From Palaemon carinicauda (lineage: Eukaryota; Arthropoda; Malacostraca; Decapoda; Palaemonidae): DNA of 64,000 nucleotides. The stretch covers positions 86,922,739 through 86,986,738 of the forward strand of contig NC_090728.1 in NCBI RefSeq assembly GCF_036898095.1, given 5' to 3'. Below the pieces are notes generated by a model that worked only from the letters and a program-made list of their open reading frames with translations, did no database searches and had not been told where the DNA came from. A program made the position numbers and the translations under genes. Shown piece after piece: positions 23,823 to 34,354 of the stretch (its first letter is position 1; the number at the start of each line of letters is the position of its first letter).

Positions 23823-24517
23823 ATTTAAAGAACATGTTAATACTATGTTTAGAGAGAAACAGAAAAGAGAGAAGTCTTATTTAAAAGAGCTTGTTAATGC
23901 TATCTTGGTTTTCTTTGCTTCACTTTTTTCTTTCTTTCTGTTCATCACGCTGGCCCTTCTCACAAATGATCGTTGCCAACAATCTTTTTGTCCTTTATCC
24001 CTATCAACAAATGGCGTTCTATCTCTTCCAGGGTATTGCTACGATGTCTTGTAATAATGGTGATCCCCTTCGATGGTTATTTGCTTTAATGGCTGCCTTC
24101 AGCTTGATGATCCTCGAGATCATAGGCCTATTCCGGCCATATTGTTTAGCCATACAGCATCACTCACATGCACACTGCTCTCATGTTTTTCTATAATTTC
24201 TTGCTTCAATTCTAATGAAAGAATTGCCTTCTTCCTGTACTGAAACTTAGCTTCTTAGGCACCATGATTATAGGTAAAATCAAAAAGGAAATGTGAGAAA
24301 AGGAAGAAAATAAGCACTGTTAATAACAGACCAAACAGAGGACAACCACACGATACACACAAGAACAGAGAACTGAGCACTCGACGCTCAATGGCGTAAT
24401 GTTTACTTCGTGTGTCGAAATAAAATTCGGGTGTAGAGTCATAAATTTGCTCGAATTTGACTTCGGATGTTGGAAAATTCGGATGTAGATACGTTCGGAT
24501 GTAGAGGTTCCACTGTA

Positions 24518-25780
24518 TATAATTTTAGCTCCTGTTTCACAGTGAAATTAGAGTAATTTATTGTGCTTAAGAGCTAGGCCTGTTACCGGAGGCGCCATGG
24601 GTGCTGTCGTTTGTTAGGCATGTGTTATTTAGTTAGCAGAACGACTTTCCTGGTTGAAATAGTATTAATAAATTATGAAAGCTACTTAGGCATAATTATA
24701 CGTGTAAAGATATTTATGGTATGCATAATTTTCCTCTTTCTTTGTCGATCGTATACGTTAGAGTTTCGGTGATTTACGTAACCGAGATCTCGTCTTGCCT
24801 AGGTTACCTAACCTAGGCGATGTAGTATACTTTCAGACATTTCCCCATTTACCCTTGTGTATCGTTTTATTGATTCTAAGGGAGATAGTATATCTCCTAG
24901 AATTATATAAATTGATACTTGTCTCCTATGGAGAGTCATATGTAATCCCTCTTTCCCTCTGAGTACCGCCGCAGGCGGAAACCCTTTCTGCTCTTGCCAT
25001 AGAGTAGTTTACTCCGGCTTCACTAGGCTAGGGTTTATCTGTCTCCCACCTTTGCCGGCAAGTGTCCGGCTTTGGTTTTTGACAGAATCTCAGAGTATTC
25101 AGTCTTTTGCTGGCGGCAGGCCTGCAGGGTGAGTAGTCACGCCCCTGCTGGCTTATATCCGCCGGCATAGGAGGCTAAGCCTCCCTAAACCGTACCTGGG
25201 GTGGTGGTATGTTGCCGCCACCTTCTCCCTGCGGTTTAGAAGACTAGTTCTATGCTGGCAGACCCTGGCCTGAAGAATAGCAATTCTTCTACAGCCTAGG
25301 ATAGCGCCGGCACTGAAACGATGTTTCTTCCTTGTTGAGAGGGGCGCCAAACCTGCCGGCCCCTCCTAACACTATTTCGGCAGACCCCAAGTTGAAGAAT
25401 AGACATTCTTCTGCCGCCTAGGACGGCACCAATACTGAAACAGAGTTTCTCCCTTGTGTAGTGGGGGCGGCAACATTGCCACCGCCTTTTACACTTTATA
25501 TAGGACCCTTTTCCCTGCCCATCTCTGTCCTTTTAGCTATGGCCGTTGTCCCGCAATCTCGCACCTCGCACCTCGCCGGCTGGTTGCATGGCCGGCCGGC
25601 TGCTAGTGGGAGACCCTCACGTCACCAAGGTTCTTCAGTCCTCCCTTGGACTGCCGTCCACAAGTCCTGTAACCGGGGTACTAGCCTGAATGATGCATTC
25701 TCCCCTTTCATTTGAACCTTCTGGGGGAAGGCAGTAAATTATATACTTACATCCTTATTTAGTGTAAACATACTTAGTAA
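24518..25780 (+). mobile_element. DIRS family I copy C, segment 2 (5' noncoding)
   Basis: It continues the copy interrupted at 22546. It matches 51340-52100 in order (TTACCGGAGGCGCCATGGG, then TTATTTAGTTAGCAGAACGA, ATAACCGAGATCTCG-like words and the 'ATACTGAAACAGAGTTTCTC' word). It contains GCCGGC-rich stretches at about 25050-25650. It is interrupted at 25781 by a Tigger element and resumes at 33285. Confidence 0.78.
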
Positions 25781-26593
25781 TACAGTAAGCCCTCGCTACT
25801 TCGCGGTTCGACTATCGTGGATTCATGACTTCGCGGATTTTTTTCATAACGCATGTATATACATACTGTATATCGCGGATTTTCCGGAAATTTCGAAAAT
25901 AGCCGCGATATATCAAGAGCCCAAATATTTCATTAATTCCATTAATAATTAGTAATATCTGCTCTTACTGATGGTTCATTGCATTACATATGACATATAA
26001 TTCAGTACGGAAAGAAATAAAACACGAAAAGAGAATGTGGTCCTACGATAATTCGGTATACGTAGTAAAATTAAATCAAACATGAAATGCAAATCAGATG
26101 CAGTCTGACTTGGTCATATTTGAATGGTGTAAGGCTGCTAATGGCTACTACTACAAATGTAATGGATGTGCATCTTTTCCATGAATCTTTTGTATGTATA
26201 CGTACGTAGTACTGCATCTAATAATATTCTTTGTTGCAAAAATCACATCTCGAATAAGCGTACATATCCTACAACAAAACAAGCGTAAAATAGCGTACGT
26301 AAAGCATACTGTGTATAGTACCTTGTATTTGAATTTGTAACTACTACGTAGCATGTAAGACGGACTGTGATTGGTTCCAGTGCTGATAGATGTTGAATCA
26401 GCTCCCAAGTTTTGTAATCTAGCCTGTGATTGGTGTTTTGACCGCTTCTCTGATCCGCAGCATCTTTTCGCGTCCACTTTGTTTACCGCTCTCTCTCCGG
26501 GTGGATGCTGCTACGTTACTGTGTAACTTTAATCTGCTGTGCGTGACTGTTTGAAGTTGAACTTTATATTGAACTTTCTGTTTAACCCCTTCA

Positions 26594-28511
26594 ATGGCTC
26601 CCAAGCGTTCAATGGCTCCCAAGCGTTCAATGGCTCCCAAGCGTTCTGCTTCTACTAAGGCTTGTATTGAGCCTAAACGCCACCGAAAAATGATGACGAT
26701 TGCTGAGGAGGTAACACTTCTCGATATGTTGAAAGAAGGGAGAAGTTACGCGGCCGCAGCCCGCCATTTTGGAGTGAACAAATCCACCGTTCGCTACATT
26801 ATGAAGGACGAGGCGAACATTAGAAAGACGGCTGCCATCACCTTTAGCAGGTCAGCGAAGCGAGTTGTTGCCGCTCGTAATAAAACGATCGTCCGTATGG
26901 AAGGTGATTTAGCAGTGTGGATTGCCGACTGCTGGAAGAAGAACATAGCCTTGGATACGAACACCATCCGAACCAAGGCTTTGGGTTTGTATGAGAATTT
27001 TGCGGCAAAGGAACCTCAAGACGACGATGGCGACCATGCTGAAGAAGACGAAGATGATGTACTAGATGAACCTCAAGCAGGGACATCCACTGATTCCCAG
27101 CCTCAGAAGCAATGTTTTTTGCCAGCAAAGGATGGTTCGCGAAGTTTCAGAAACGCTTCGGCCTAAAAAGTGTTTCCCTGCATGGCGAGGCTGCTTCCGC
27201 TGACACTACCGCTGCTGAAACTTGCGCGAATGAGACATTTAAGAACATCACTGAAGGTGGATACAAGCCCGATCAAGTGTTTAATATGGATGAGACCGGC
27301 TTGTTTTGGAAGAGAATGCCGTCGCGAACTTTCCTGTTCAAAGAAGAAGCCAAAGCCTCTGGCTTTAAAGCATTCAAGGATAGCGTTACCCTCGTGATGT
27401 GTGGCAATGCTGCTGGATTTTTGCTAAAGTCGAGGCTTATTTACAAATCGAAAAACCCTCGCGCTTTGAAAAATAAAAATAAGAATCTCCTTCCCGTGTA
27501 CTGGATGCATAATCCAAAAGCATGGATTACGAAGATGCTGACCTCCAACTGGTCCACCAGTGTTTTATCCCGCAAGTCAGTAAATATCTCTTAGAGAAGG
27601 GCTTGCCATTTAAGATCCTTCTCCTTATGGATAACGCTGGTAGACACGCAACTGATCTGTCGCATGAGGGCATTCAGGTTGAGTTCCTGCCACCCAACAC
27701 AACGTCATTAATTCAACCGATGGATCACGGGGTTATCAGGGCGTTCAAGGTCCTCTACACGAAGAATACCTTGGTGGACCTCGTTGCGTGTGTGGATGCT
27801 GCCCAAGATGATGAGGATGAAACATTCAATTTGAAGGCGTACTGGCGGAAGTACACAATAGCCACGTGCCTGCAGAACATCCAGAAGGCACTGAAAGAAA
27901 TGAAACCTGCTACTGTTAATGCGAGCTGGAAGAAGTTGTGGCCCCAGATTGTTTACGATGACGAGGGATTTAAATCTGCAGAGATTCAACACTCTGCAAT
28001 ACGGAAATCTGTGCAGTTGGCTGCGATAATTGGAGGTGACGGGTTTGGCGACATGACGACTGAAGACGTCGACGAATTGTTGGACTGCCATTCCCAGCCG
28101 CTAACTGACGCAGACCTCGAAGACCTGACAAAATCGGCCAGTGAAGAAGATAGTGAAACGCAGGAAGAGACCCAAGAAAATGTCGAAGAAACGGGCTTAA
28201 TATTATAACGGCTTGCCAAGCTCTGCAACCTTGCAAAGGAGTTGAAAGAATTGTCGCAAGAGTGGGACGAGGATATGGTTCGTTCTATGCAATTATGCAA
28301 CAAAATCGATGAAGACATGACTCCCTACAGGATGCTCTTCGAGCGAAAAAAGAAGCAGCGGCAGCAACTTCCGATCACAATGTTCTTCCAGCCTCGCAAA
28401 AAAGAGCCAGTTCCTCCTGCTACTATGCCTTCGGAAGAAATTGAAGAAGTGTCCCAAGAAGAAGTTGAAGAGGTGTCCCAGGAAAAGACACCTCCGTCTG
28501 AAGAGACGTAA
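26594..28511 (+). pseudogene. Tigger/pogo transposase (outer), two frameshifts and one stop
   Basis: This is homologous over its length to the intact 628-residue transposase at 29666-31552. Differences that break it: a one-base loss near 27115 (after GTSTDSQPQKQ), a one-base loss near 27552 (TGGTCCACC where the inner copy has TGGTTCCACC), and a nonsense TAA at about 28206 (GAA in the inner copy). The start is unusual: an 18-bp unit encoding MAPKRS occurs three times in a row. The DDE_1 blocks are still recognisable (MDETGLFW, LLLMDNAGRHATDL, LIQPMDHGVI). The copy is inactive unless repaired by the reader's assumptions about sequencing error. Confidence 0.9.
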
Positions 28512-29155
28512 AATACTATCATTGGCTGCACAGTAGAAGACATCATCAGCTTCATCATCATCATTTCTACTGTGCAGCAAATTCATTGCCATCATCATTC
28601 AAGTTTTTCTTCAACTTCTTTTATGGTGAGTACAGTAACAATCTTTATTTTTTTATACTACAGTGAACCCTCGCTACTTCGCGGTTCGACCATCGCGGAT
28701 TCACCACTTCGCAGATTTTTTTCATAACCTATATATATATACATATCGCGGATTTTCCGGAAATTTCGAAAATACCGCGATATCCGAAGACCCCAAATAC
28801 GATATTTCGTTACCTGTAATTCCATTAATACTGTAATTAGTAATATCTGCTCTTACTGATTGTTCATTGCATTACATATGACATATAATTAAGCACAGAA
28901 AGAAATAAAACACGAAAAGAGAATGTGATCATACGATAATTCAGTACTGTATACAGTACGTAGTAAAATTAAATCGAACATGAAACGCAAATCAGATGCA
29001 GTCATACCATATTAGAATGGTGTAAGGCTGCTGTTGGCTACTACTGTACTACAAATGTAATGGATGTGCTTCTTTTCCATGAATCTTTTGTATGTATACG
29101 TACGTAGTACTGCATCCAATAATATTCTTTGTTGCAAAAATCACATTTCGAATAA

Positions 29156-29161
<6 letters not shown>

Positions 29162-29230
<69 letters not shown>
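29162..29230. repeat. (GA)n microsatellite
   Basis: A GA run of about 69 bases within the inner Tigger 5' arm; the outer copy lacks it. Confidence 0.96.
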
Positions 29231-29234
<4 letters not shown>

Positions 29235-29258
29235 CCTACAACAAAAGCGTACGTAAAG

Positions 29259-29391
29259 CTATTATTATTATTGTTATTATTATTATTATTGTTGTTGTTG
29301 TTAATAAAATTATTATTGTTATTATCATTATTATTATTATTACAGTATCATTATTTATTATTATTATTATTATTATTACTGTACAGTATAC
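29259..29391. repeat. TTA/TTG-rich trinucleotide repeat
   Basis: An imperfect (ATT)n/(GTT)n run; also absent from the outer copy. Confidence 0.88.
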
Positions 29392-29665
29392 TGTACGCAG
29401 GGTATCTTGTACTTTGAATTGGTAACCTACGTAGCATATAAGACGGGTTGTGATTGGTTCAAGCGCTGATAGATGACGAATCAGAACTCAAGTTTTGTTA
29501 TCTAGCCTGTGATTGGTGTTTTGCCCGCATCTTTTCGCGGCCACTTTCTCTCCCGCCGTATCGCTGTGTAGACGTTGTTAAGTTATTGTGAACTTTAATC
29601 TGTGCTGTGCGTGACTGTTTTAAATTGAACTTTTTGTTGAACTTTCTGTTAAACCCTACTGTACA

Positions 29666-31552
29666 ATGCCTCCCAAGCGTTCTGCTTCTACTAAGGCTGG
29701 TAGTGAGCCTAAAGGCCACCGAAGGATGATGACGATTGCTGAGAAGGTGACGCTTCTCGATATGTTAAAAGACGGTAGAACTTTCGCGTCCGCAGCCCGC
29801 CATTTTGGAATCAATGAATCCACCGTTCGCTATATCAAGAAGGACGAGGCGAACATTAGAAAGACGGCTGCAATCACCTTTAGTAGATCAGCGAAGCGAG
29901 TCGTTACCACGCGTAATAAAACGATCGTACGCATGGAAGGTGCTTTAGCTGTGTGGATTGCCGACTGCCGGAAGAAGAACATAGCCTTGGATATGAACAC
30001 CATCCGAACCAAGGCTTTGAGCTTGTATGAGAATTTTGCGGCAAAGGAACCTCAAGACGACGATGGCGACCATGCTGAAGAAGACGAAGATGATGTACTA
30101 GATGAACCGCAAGCAGGGACATCCACTGATTCCCAGCGTCAGAAACAACGTTTTTCCGCCAGCAAAGTATGGTTCGCGAAGTTTCAGAAACGCTTCGCCC
30201 TGAAAACCGTTTCCCTGCATGGGGAGTCTGCTTCCGCTGACACTGCCGCTGCTGAAACTTACGTGAACCAGACGTTCAAGAATATTATCGCCGAAGGTGG
30301 ATACAAGCCGGAACAAGTCTTTAATATGGATGAGACCGGCTTATTTTGGAAAAGAATGCCGTCGCGAACTTTCCTGTTCAAAGAAGAAGCCAAAGCCTCT
30401 GGCTTTAAAGCATTCAAGGATAGCGTTACCCTCGTGATGTGTGGCAATGCTGCTGGATTTTTGCTAAAGCCGGGGCTTATTTATAAGTCGAAAAATCCTC
30501 GCGCTTTGAAAAATAAAAACAAGAATCTCCTTCCCGTGTACTGGATGCATAATCCAAAAGCATGGATTACGAAGATGCTGACCTCCAACTGGTTCCACCA
30601 GTGTTTCATCCCGCAAGTCAGCAAATATCTCGTAGAGAAGGGCTTGCCATTCAAGATCCTTCTCCTTATGGATAACGCTGGTGGACACGCAACTGACCTG
30701 TCGCATGAGGGCATTCAGGTTGAGTTCCTGCCACCCAACACCACATCTTTAATTCAACCGATGGACCAGGGGGTTATCAGGGCGTTCAAGGCCCTCTACA
30801 CGAAGAATACCTTGGCGGACCTCGTTGCGTGTGTGGATGCTGCCCAAGATGATGAGGATGAAGATTTTAACTTGAAGGCGTACTGGCGGCAGTACACCGT
30901 AGCCACGTGCCTGAAGAATATTCAGAAGGCACTGCAAGAGATGAAACCTGCAACCGTGAATGCGAGCTGGAAGAAGTTGTGGCCCCAGATTGTTTACGAC
31001 GACGAGGGATTTACACCTGTTGAGATTCAACACACTCCAATACGGAAATCTGTGCAGTTGGCTGCCATAATTGGAGGTGACGGGTTTGGCGACATGACGA
31101 CTGAAGACGTCGACGAGTTGTTGGACTGCCATTCCCAGCCGCTAACTGACGCAGACCTAGAAGACCTGACGAAATCGGCAAGTGAAGAAGAGAGTGAAAC
31201 GCAGGAAGAGACCCAAGAAAATGTCGAAGAAACGGGCTTAACATTAGAACGGCTTGCCAAGGCCTGCTACCATGCGAAGGAGTTGAAAGAAATGTTGCAA
31301 GAGTGGGACGAGGATATGGTTCGGTCTATGCAATTCTCCAACAAGGTCGATGACATCATGACTCCCTACAGGATGCTCTTAGAGCGAAAAAAGAAGCAGC
31401 GGCAGCAACTTCCGATCACAATGTTCTTCCAGCCTCGCAAAAAAGAGCCAGTTCCTCCTGCTAGTACGCCTTCGGAAGAAATTGAAGAAGTGTCCCAGGA
31501 AGAAGTTGAAGAGGTGTCCCAGGAAAAGACACCTCCGTGTGAAGAGACGTAA
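29666..31552 (+). CDS. Tigger/pogo-type DDE transposase, intact ORF
   Basis: This is a 628-residue cut-and-paste transposase of the pogo/Tigger group. Residues ~20-62 form the N-terminal helix-turn-helix (IAEKVTLLDMLKDGRTFASA, then HFGINESTVRYI). Residues ~80-185 correspond to the second, CENP-B-like DNA-binding domain (MEGALAVWIADC, ASKVWFAKFQKRF), with an acidic insert at 129-147. The DDE_1 catalytic domain follows with MDETGLFW (D222), LLLMDNAGGH (D336) and QPMDQG (D367), giving the DD30D spacing of the group. The C-terminus (about 515-628) is acidic and carries a VSQE-type repeat. The start is the first ATG (CAATGCCTCCC), matching the outer copy. No stop or frameshift, and both terminal repeats are present, so it could be an active source copy (inference). 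Confidence 0.93.
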   Translation: MPPKRSASTKAGSEPKGHRRMMTIAEKVTLLDMLKDGRTFASAARHFGINESTVRYIKKDEANIRKTAAITFSRSAKRVVTTRNKTIVRMEGALAVWIADCRKKNIALDMNTIRTKALSLYENFAAKEPQDDDGDHAEEDEDDVLDEPQAGTSTDSQRQKQRFSASKVWFAKFQKRFALKTVSLHGESASADTAAAETYVNQTFKNIIAEGGYKPEQVFNMDETGLFWKRMPSRTFLFKEEAKASGFKAFKDSVTLVMCGNAAGFLLKPGLIYKSKNPRALKNKNKNLLPVYWMHNPKAWITKMLTSNWFHQCFIPQVSKYLVEKGLPFKILLLMDNAGGHATDLSHEGIQVEFLPPNTTSLIQPMDQGVIRAFKALYTKNTLADLVACVDAAQDDEDEDFNLKAYWRQYTVATCLKNIQKALQEMKPATVNASWKKLWPQIVYDDEGFTPVEIQHTPIRKSVQLAAIIGGDGFGDMTTEDVDELLDCHSQPLTDADLEDLTKSASEEESETQEETQENVEETGLTLERLAKACYHAKELKEMLQEWDEDMVRSMQFSNKVDDIMTPYRMLLERKKKQRQQLPITMFFQPRKKEPVPPASTPSEEIEEVSQEEVEEVSQEKTPPCEET

Positions 31553-31848
31553 AATACTACTGTCATTGGCTGCGCAGTAGAAGACATCATCAGCTTCATC
31601 ATCATCATTTCTACTGTGCAGCAAATTCATCGCCATCATCATTCAAGTTTTTCTTCAACTTCTTTCGTTGTGAGTACAGTAACAATCTTTATTTTTTACT
31701 TTAATTTTCTAACATTTTAATATTTTTGCCTGTTTTAGTTTAGTACTGTATGCATTAAGTTAAAGGGAAGGTTTTAAAAGTCTGAAGAGTATACATATTG
31801 TAACCTATCATATTTTTTTTGTTTAAAATTTACATTTACATACGTAAA

Positions 31849-31852
<4 letters not shown>

Positions 31853-31898
<46 letters not shown>
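31853..31898. repeat. (CT)n microsatellite
   Basis: A CT run in the inner Tigger 3' arm. Confidence 0.95.
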
Positions 31899-31901
<3 letters not shown>

Positions 31902-32508
31902 AATTGTTTTCCTGCTTTGCTACGTACAGTATGTACTGTATGATTTTATATAGATACGGTAAATAATATTTGTAATAACATATTTTCTAAAAGCTTTTAC
32001 TGTAAATATCATTATTTATCACTTTCATCATGCGCGTTAAATGCCTTCTTTGTTCTGAGCGTGGTTGTTTACTGAGCGTACTTTATGACGCCGTCGTTTC
32101 AGGCGGCGTCATAAAGAAAAACATTTCATTTGGAAGTCCTAAGAAAAATTAAGTAAAACATTGGTAATAACAAAATCAACATACTGTACTGAATAATCAA
32201 TATAATCGATGCAAAAATATACATGTTAAATAAATAGGTAAATATGGTGTCACTACTTAGCGGATTTTCACCTATCGCGGCCGGGTCTGGAACATATCTA
32301 CCGCGATAAACGAGGGTTCACTGTACTTTGATATTCTAACATTTTAATATTTGTGCTTGTTTAGTTTAGGGTACTGTAGTACTTGCATTAAGTGTTCTGT
32401 ACCTTAAAGGGTAGTTTGTTAACAGTACTATGTAAAGGGAAGGTTTTAAAAGTCTGAATATACAGTACATGTTATAACTTATATTTTTTTGTTTATTACA
32501 TTTAAAAC

Positions 32509-32510
<2 letters not shown>

Positions 32511-32571
<61 letters not shown>
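32511..32571. repeat. (CT)n microsatellite
   Basis: A CT run in the outer Tigger 3' arm, at the position equivalent to 31853-31898. Confidence 0.95.
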
Positions 32572-32574
<3 letters not shown>

Positions 32575-33319
32575 AATTATCATTCGGTCATTAGCGGCAG
32601 TTTGTTATTGTTGATTAAACGCCAAAAAAAAAAAAGAAAAAAAAATTGTTTTCCTTCTTTGCTACTTATGTAGGATTTTATATAGATACGGTAAATAATA
32701 TTTGTAATAACATATTTACTAAAAGCTTTTAATATCATTATTTATCACTTTGATCATGCACGTTTAATGCCTTCGTTTGTTTATTACGATCGAAGATGGA
32801 GCATACAGTAAACGAATGGAAGGTTTCTGTTTCAGGCGGCGTCATAAAGAAAAACATTATATAAATGGCATTCATTTAATTTATTTGGAAGTCCTAAGAA
32901 AAATTAAGTAAAACATTGGTAATAACAAAATCAACATATAATCAATATAATCGATGCAAAAACTAACCTATACACAGATGTGTAAATGCATTTGTTTCTT
33001 CATTATGATCAGAGATAAACGTTATCATTTCTTATCGTGCTTTTTGGCGTGTTTAGGAAACGCATGATATAAATTCGCCTTTAATATTTGTGCCTGTTTT
33101 AGTTTAGGGTACTGTAGTACATGCATTAAGTGTTCTGTACATTAAAGGGTAGTTTGTTAACAGTACTAAGTAAAGGGAAGGTTTTAAAAGTCTGAATATA
33201 CATGTTAAATAAATACGTAAATATGGTGTCCCTACTTCGCGGATTTTCAGCTATCGCGGTCGGGTTTGGAACGAGGGTTCACTGAAGGCAGTCCTTTACT
33301 CCATGCTTTCTTTCTCTAT

Positions 33320-34200
33320 CAGCTAGTATGCCAGCTCGACTGTGCCGTCAGGGACTAGCTATGCCGGCTGAATTACAGTATATGATTATACAGTAGTCAG
33401 TATATTTTCAGTATAGTATATACTGCAGATAGAAAACTATTGTATATATTATACAACTAGTTATTTTCCAACATATCTTGGATATCCTTCCCCAGGCTTT
33501 TGCTGAAACAAATCCTATATTGAAAAAATAGAATTCCTTCAATACTCTGATTAGAAATCAGTTTACATTTTACCCTACAATATTAAATAATTTAGAAGGG
33601 CCAGTGGTAGTACACTTTCTATCCTTAAAGGTTAGAGCCCTTATCCTTGAGCTTCCCTGATCAGGTAACTCTATGGTTTTAATATTGGAAGGGAAGGTCA
33701 CAGCAATTGGCTGGGTGGGATACACAAGTATGTGTCTTTTCTAATTTCTAGTCCAGTCGGCGACATGCCGGCTGGACCGTGCCGCCAGGTGCTAGCCATG
33801 CCGGCAGCACACCGGCTGAACTACAGTATATGATTATACAGTAGCCAGTATATTTGCAATATAGTATATACTGCAAACAGAAAACTATAGTATTATTATA
33901 CAGTAGTTAATATCTAACATATCTTGTGTACCCTTGTGCAGGCTTTTGCTGAGACCGAACCTATATTGGAAGGATAGAATTCCTTCAATACTCTGATTGG
34001 AAATCAGTTAATACGTACCCCTCAATATTAAATAATTAGAAGGGTCAGTGGCAGTGTACACTTTTTTCTATCCCGAGGGGTTAGAACCCTTTTCTTTCGA
34101 GTTGCCCTGATAAAGGAAACTTTTATTTTAATACAGGGGGGAGGTTACAGTAATTGCTTGCGAGGGATACACAAGTATGTGTCTCTCACTATTCCTTTCT
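33320..34200 (+). repeat. Two-copy tandem duplication, ~440-bp unit
   Basis: Units of about 33320-33755 and 33756-34200. ACAGTATATGATTATACAGT occurs at 33374 and 33822, and AATTCCTTCAATACTCTGAT in both. The copies differ at many bases, so the duplication is not recent. Confidence 0.88.
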
Positions 34201-34271
34201 AGCTTACTATCCTAAGCTGTAATAATTAAAATATGACTAATTACATATTGTTTATCAGGTGAGATAAACAA

Positions 34272-34352
34272 TTGTATAGTCATTTTGTTTTCCTTTCTTT
34301 ACTGGAGGAACCCCAGATGAAATGCGATGCAGTCTTCTGCAATCATAAGAGT
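34272..34352 (+). pseudogene. DIRS family I gag, N-terminal stub (copy C)
   Basis: The frame reads LLEEPQMKCDAVFCNHKS, matching the start of the gag ORF of copy B (LLQEEHPKCDSVFCNVRSK). The polypyrimidine tract before it is kept but the AG of the acceptor-like site is changed (TTTACTGGAGG). The rest of the ORF is missing after the Tigger insertion at 34355. Confidence 0.75.
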
Positions 34353-34354
34353 AC

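Larger units (their letters stand above)
22885..23862. repeat. Large palindrome, arms ~400 bp
   Basis: The left arm (TAACATGTTCTTTAAATAAA, CT tract, GTTAGAGACGTCTATTA, GA tract, TTAAACAAAAATGTGTT, ... GTAACATACCGTAAC) is mirrored in order by the right arm (GTTACGGTATGTTATC ... AACACATTTTTGTTTAA, CT tract, AATAGACGTAGACGTATCTAAC, GA tract, TTTATTTAAAGAACATGTTA). The loop at about 23300-23405 is T-rich. Confidence 0.88.
22548..24515. mobile_element. Non-autonomous Tigger/pogo-like DNA transposon
   Basis: The termini are CAGTGGTACCTCTACATACG and, inverted, CAGTGGAACCTCTACATCCG, flanked by a TA duplication (22546-22547 and 24516-24517). The flanks rejoin to give a DIRS sequence also found uninterrupted at about 51325-51345, which confirms the boundaries. 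No transposase is encoded. The interior is dominated by a large palindrome (22885-23862) and CT/GA tracts. Confidence 0.88.
28661..32323 (+). mobile_element. Inner Tigger/pogo transposon, apparently complete
   Basis: The ends are CAGTGAACCCTCGCTACTTC and CGATAAACGAGGGTTCACTG, flanked by TA (28659-28660 and 32324-32325). It is inserted in the 3' flank of the outer element's transposase and in the same orientation. It carries one long uninterrupted transposase ORF. The noncoding arms hold (GA)n, a TTA-rich run and (CT)n. Confidence 0.93.
25783..33284 (+). mobile_element. Outer Tigger/pogo transposon (hosts a second Tigger)
   Basis: The left end is CAGTAAGCCCTCGCTACTTC after TA (25781-25782). 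The right end is GGAACGAGGGTTCACTG (33284), the inverse of the same consensus end. The bases after the right end are AA rather than TA, so one target base has probably mutated. It carries a transposase pseudogene (26594-28511) and is interrupted at 28659 by the inner Tigger. Removing 28661-32323 plus one TA gives a continuous sequence like that of the inner element at 31680-31710. Confidence 0.88.
33285..34352 (+). mobile_element. DIRS family I copy C, segment 3 (5' noncoding and gag start)
   Basis: This is the third piece of the DIRS copy begun at 22382. Near 33690 it reads GTCACAGCAATTGGCTGGG and ACAAGTATGTGTCTTTT, matching the inverse of copy A near 8955-9000. It includes a 448-bp tandem duplication and ends within the gag start, cut at 34353 by a third Tigger. 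Confidence 0.8.

Noticed and set aside
22813..23884. ORFs of about 90 codons rich in Ser-Leu or Arg-Glu repeats (22813-23085, 23597-23884; similar at 29064-29417, 52066-52651, 54945-55226)
   Set aside because: They are translations of (CT)n/(GA)n microsatellites, which lack stops in all frames; nothing supports a protein.
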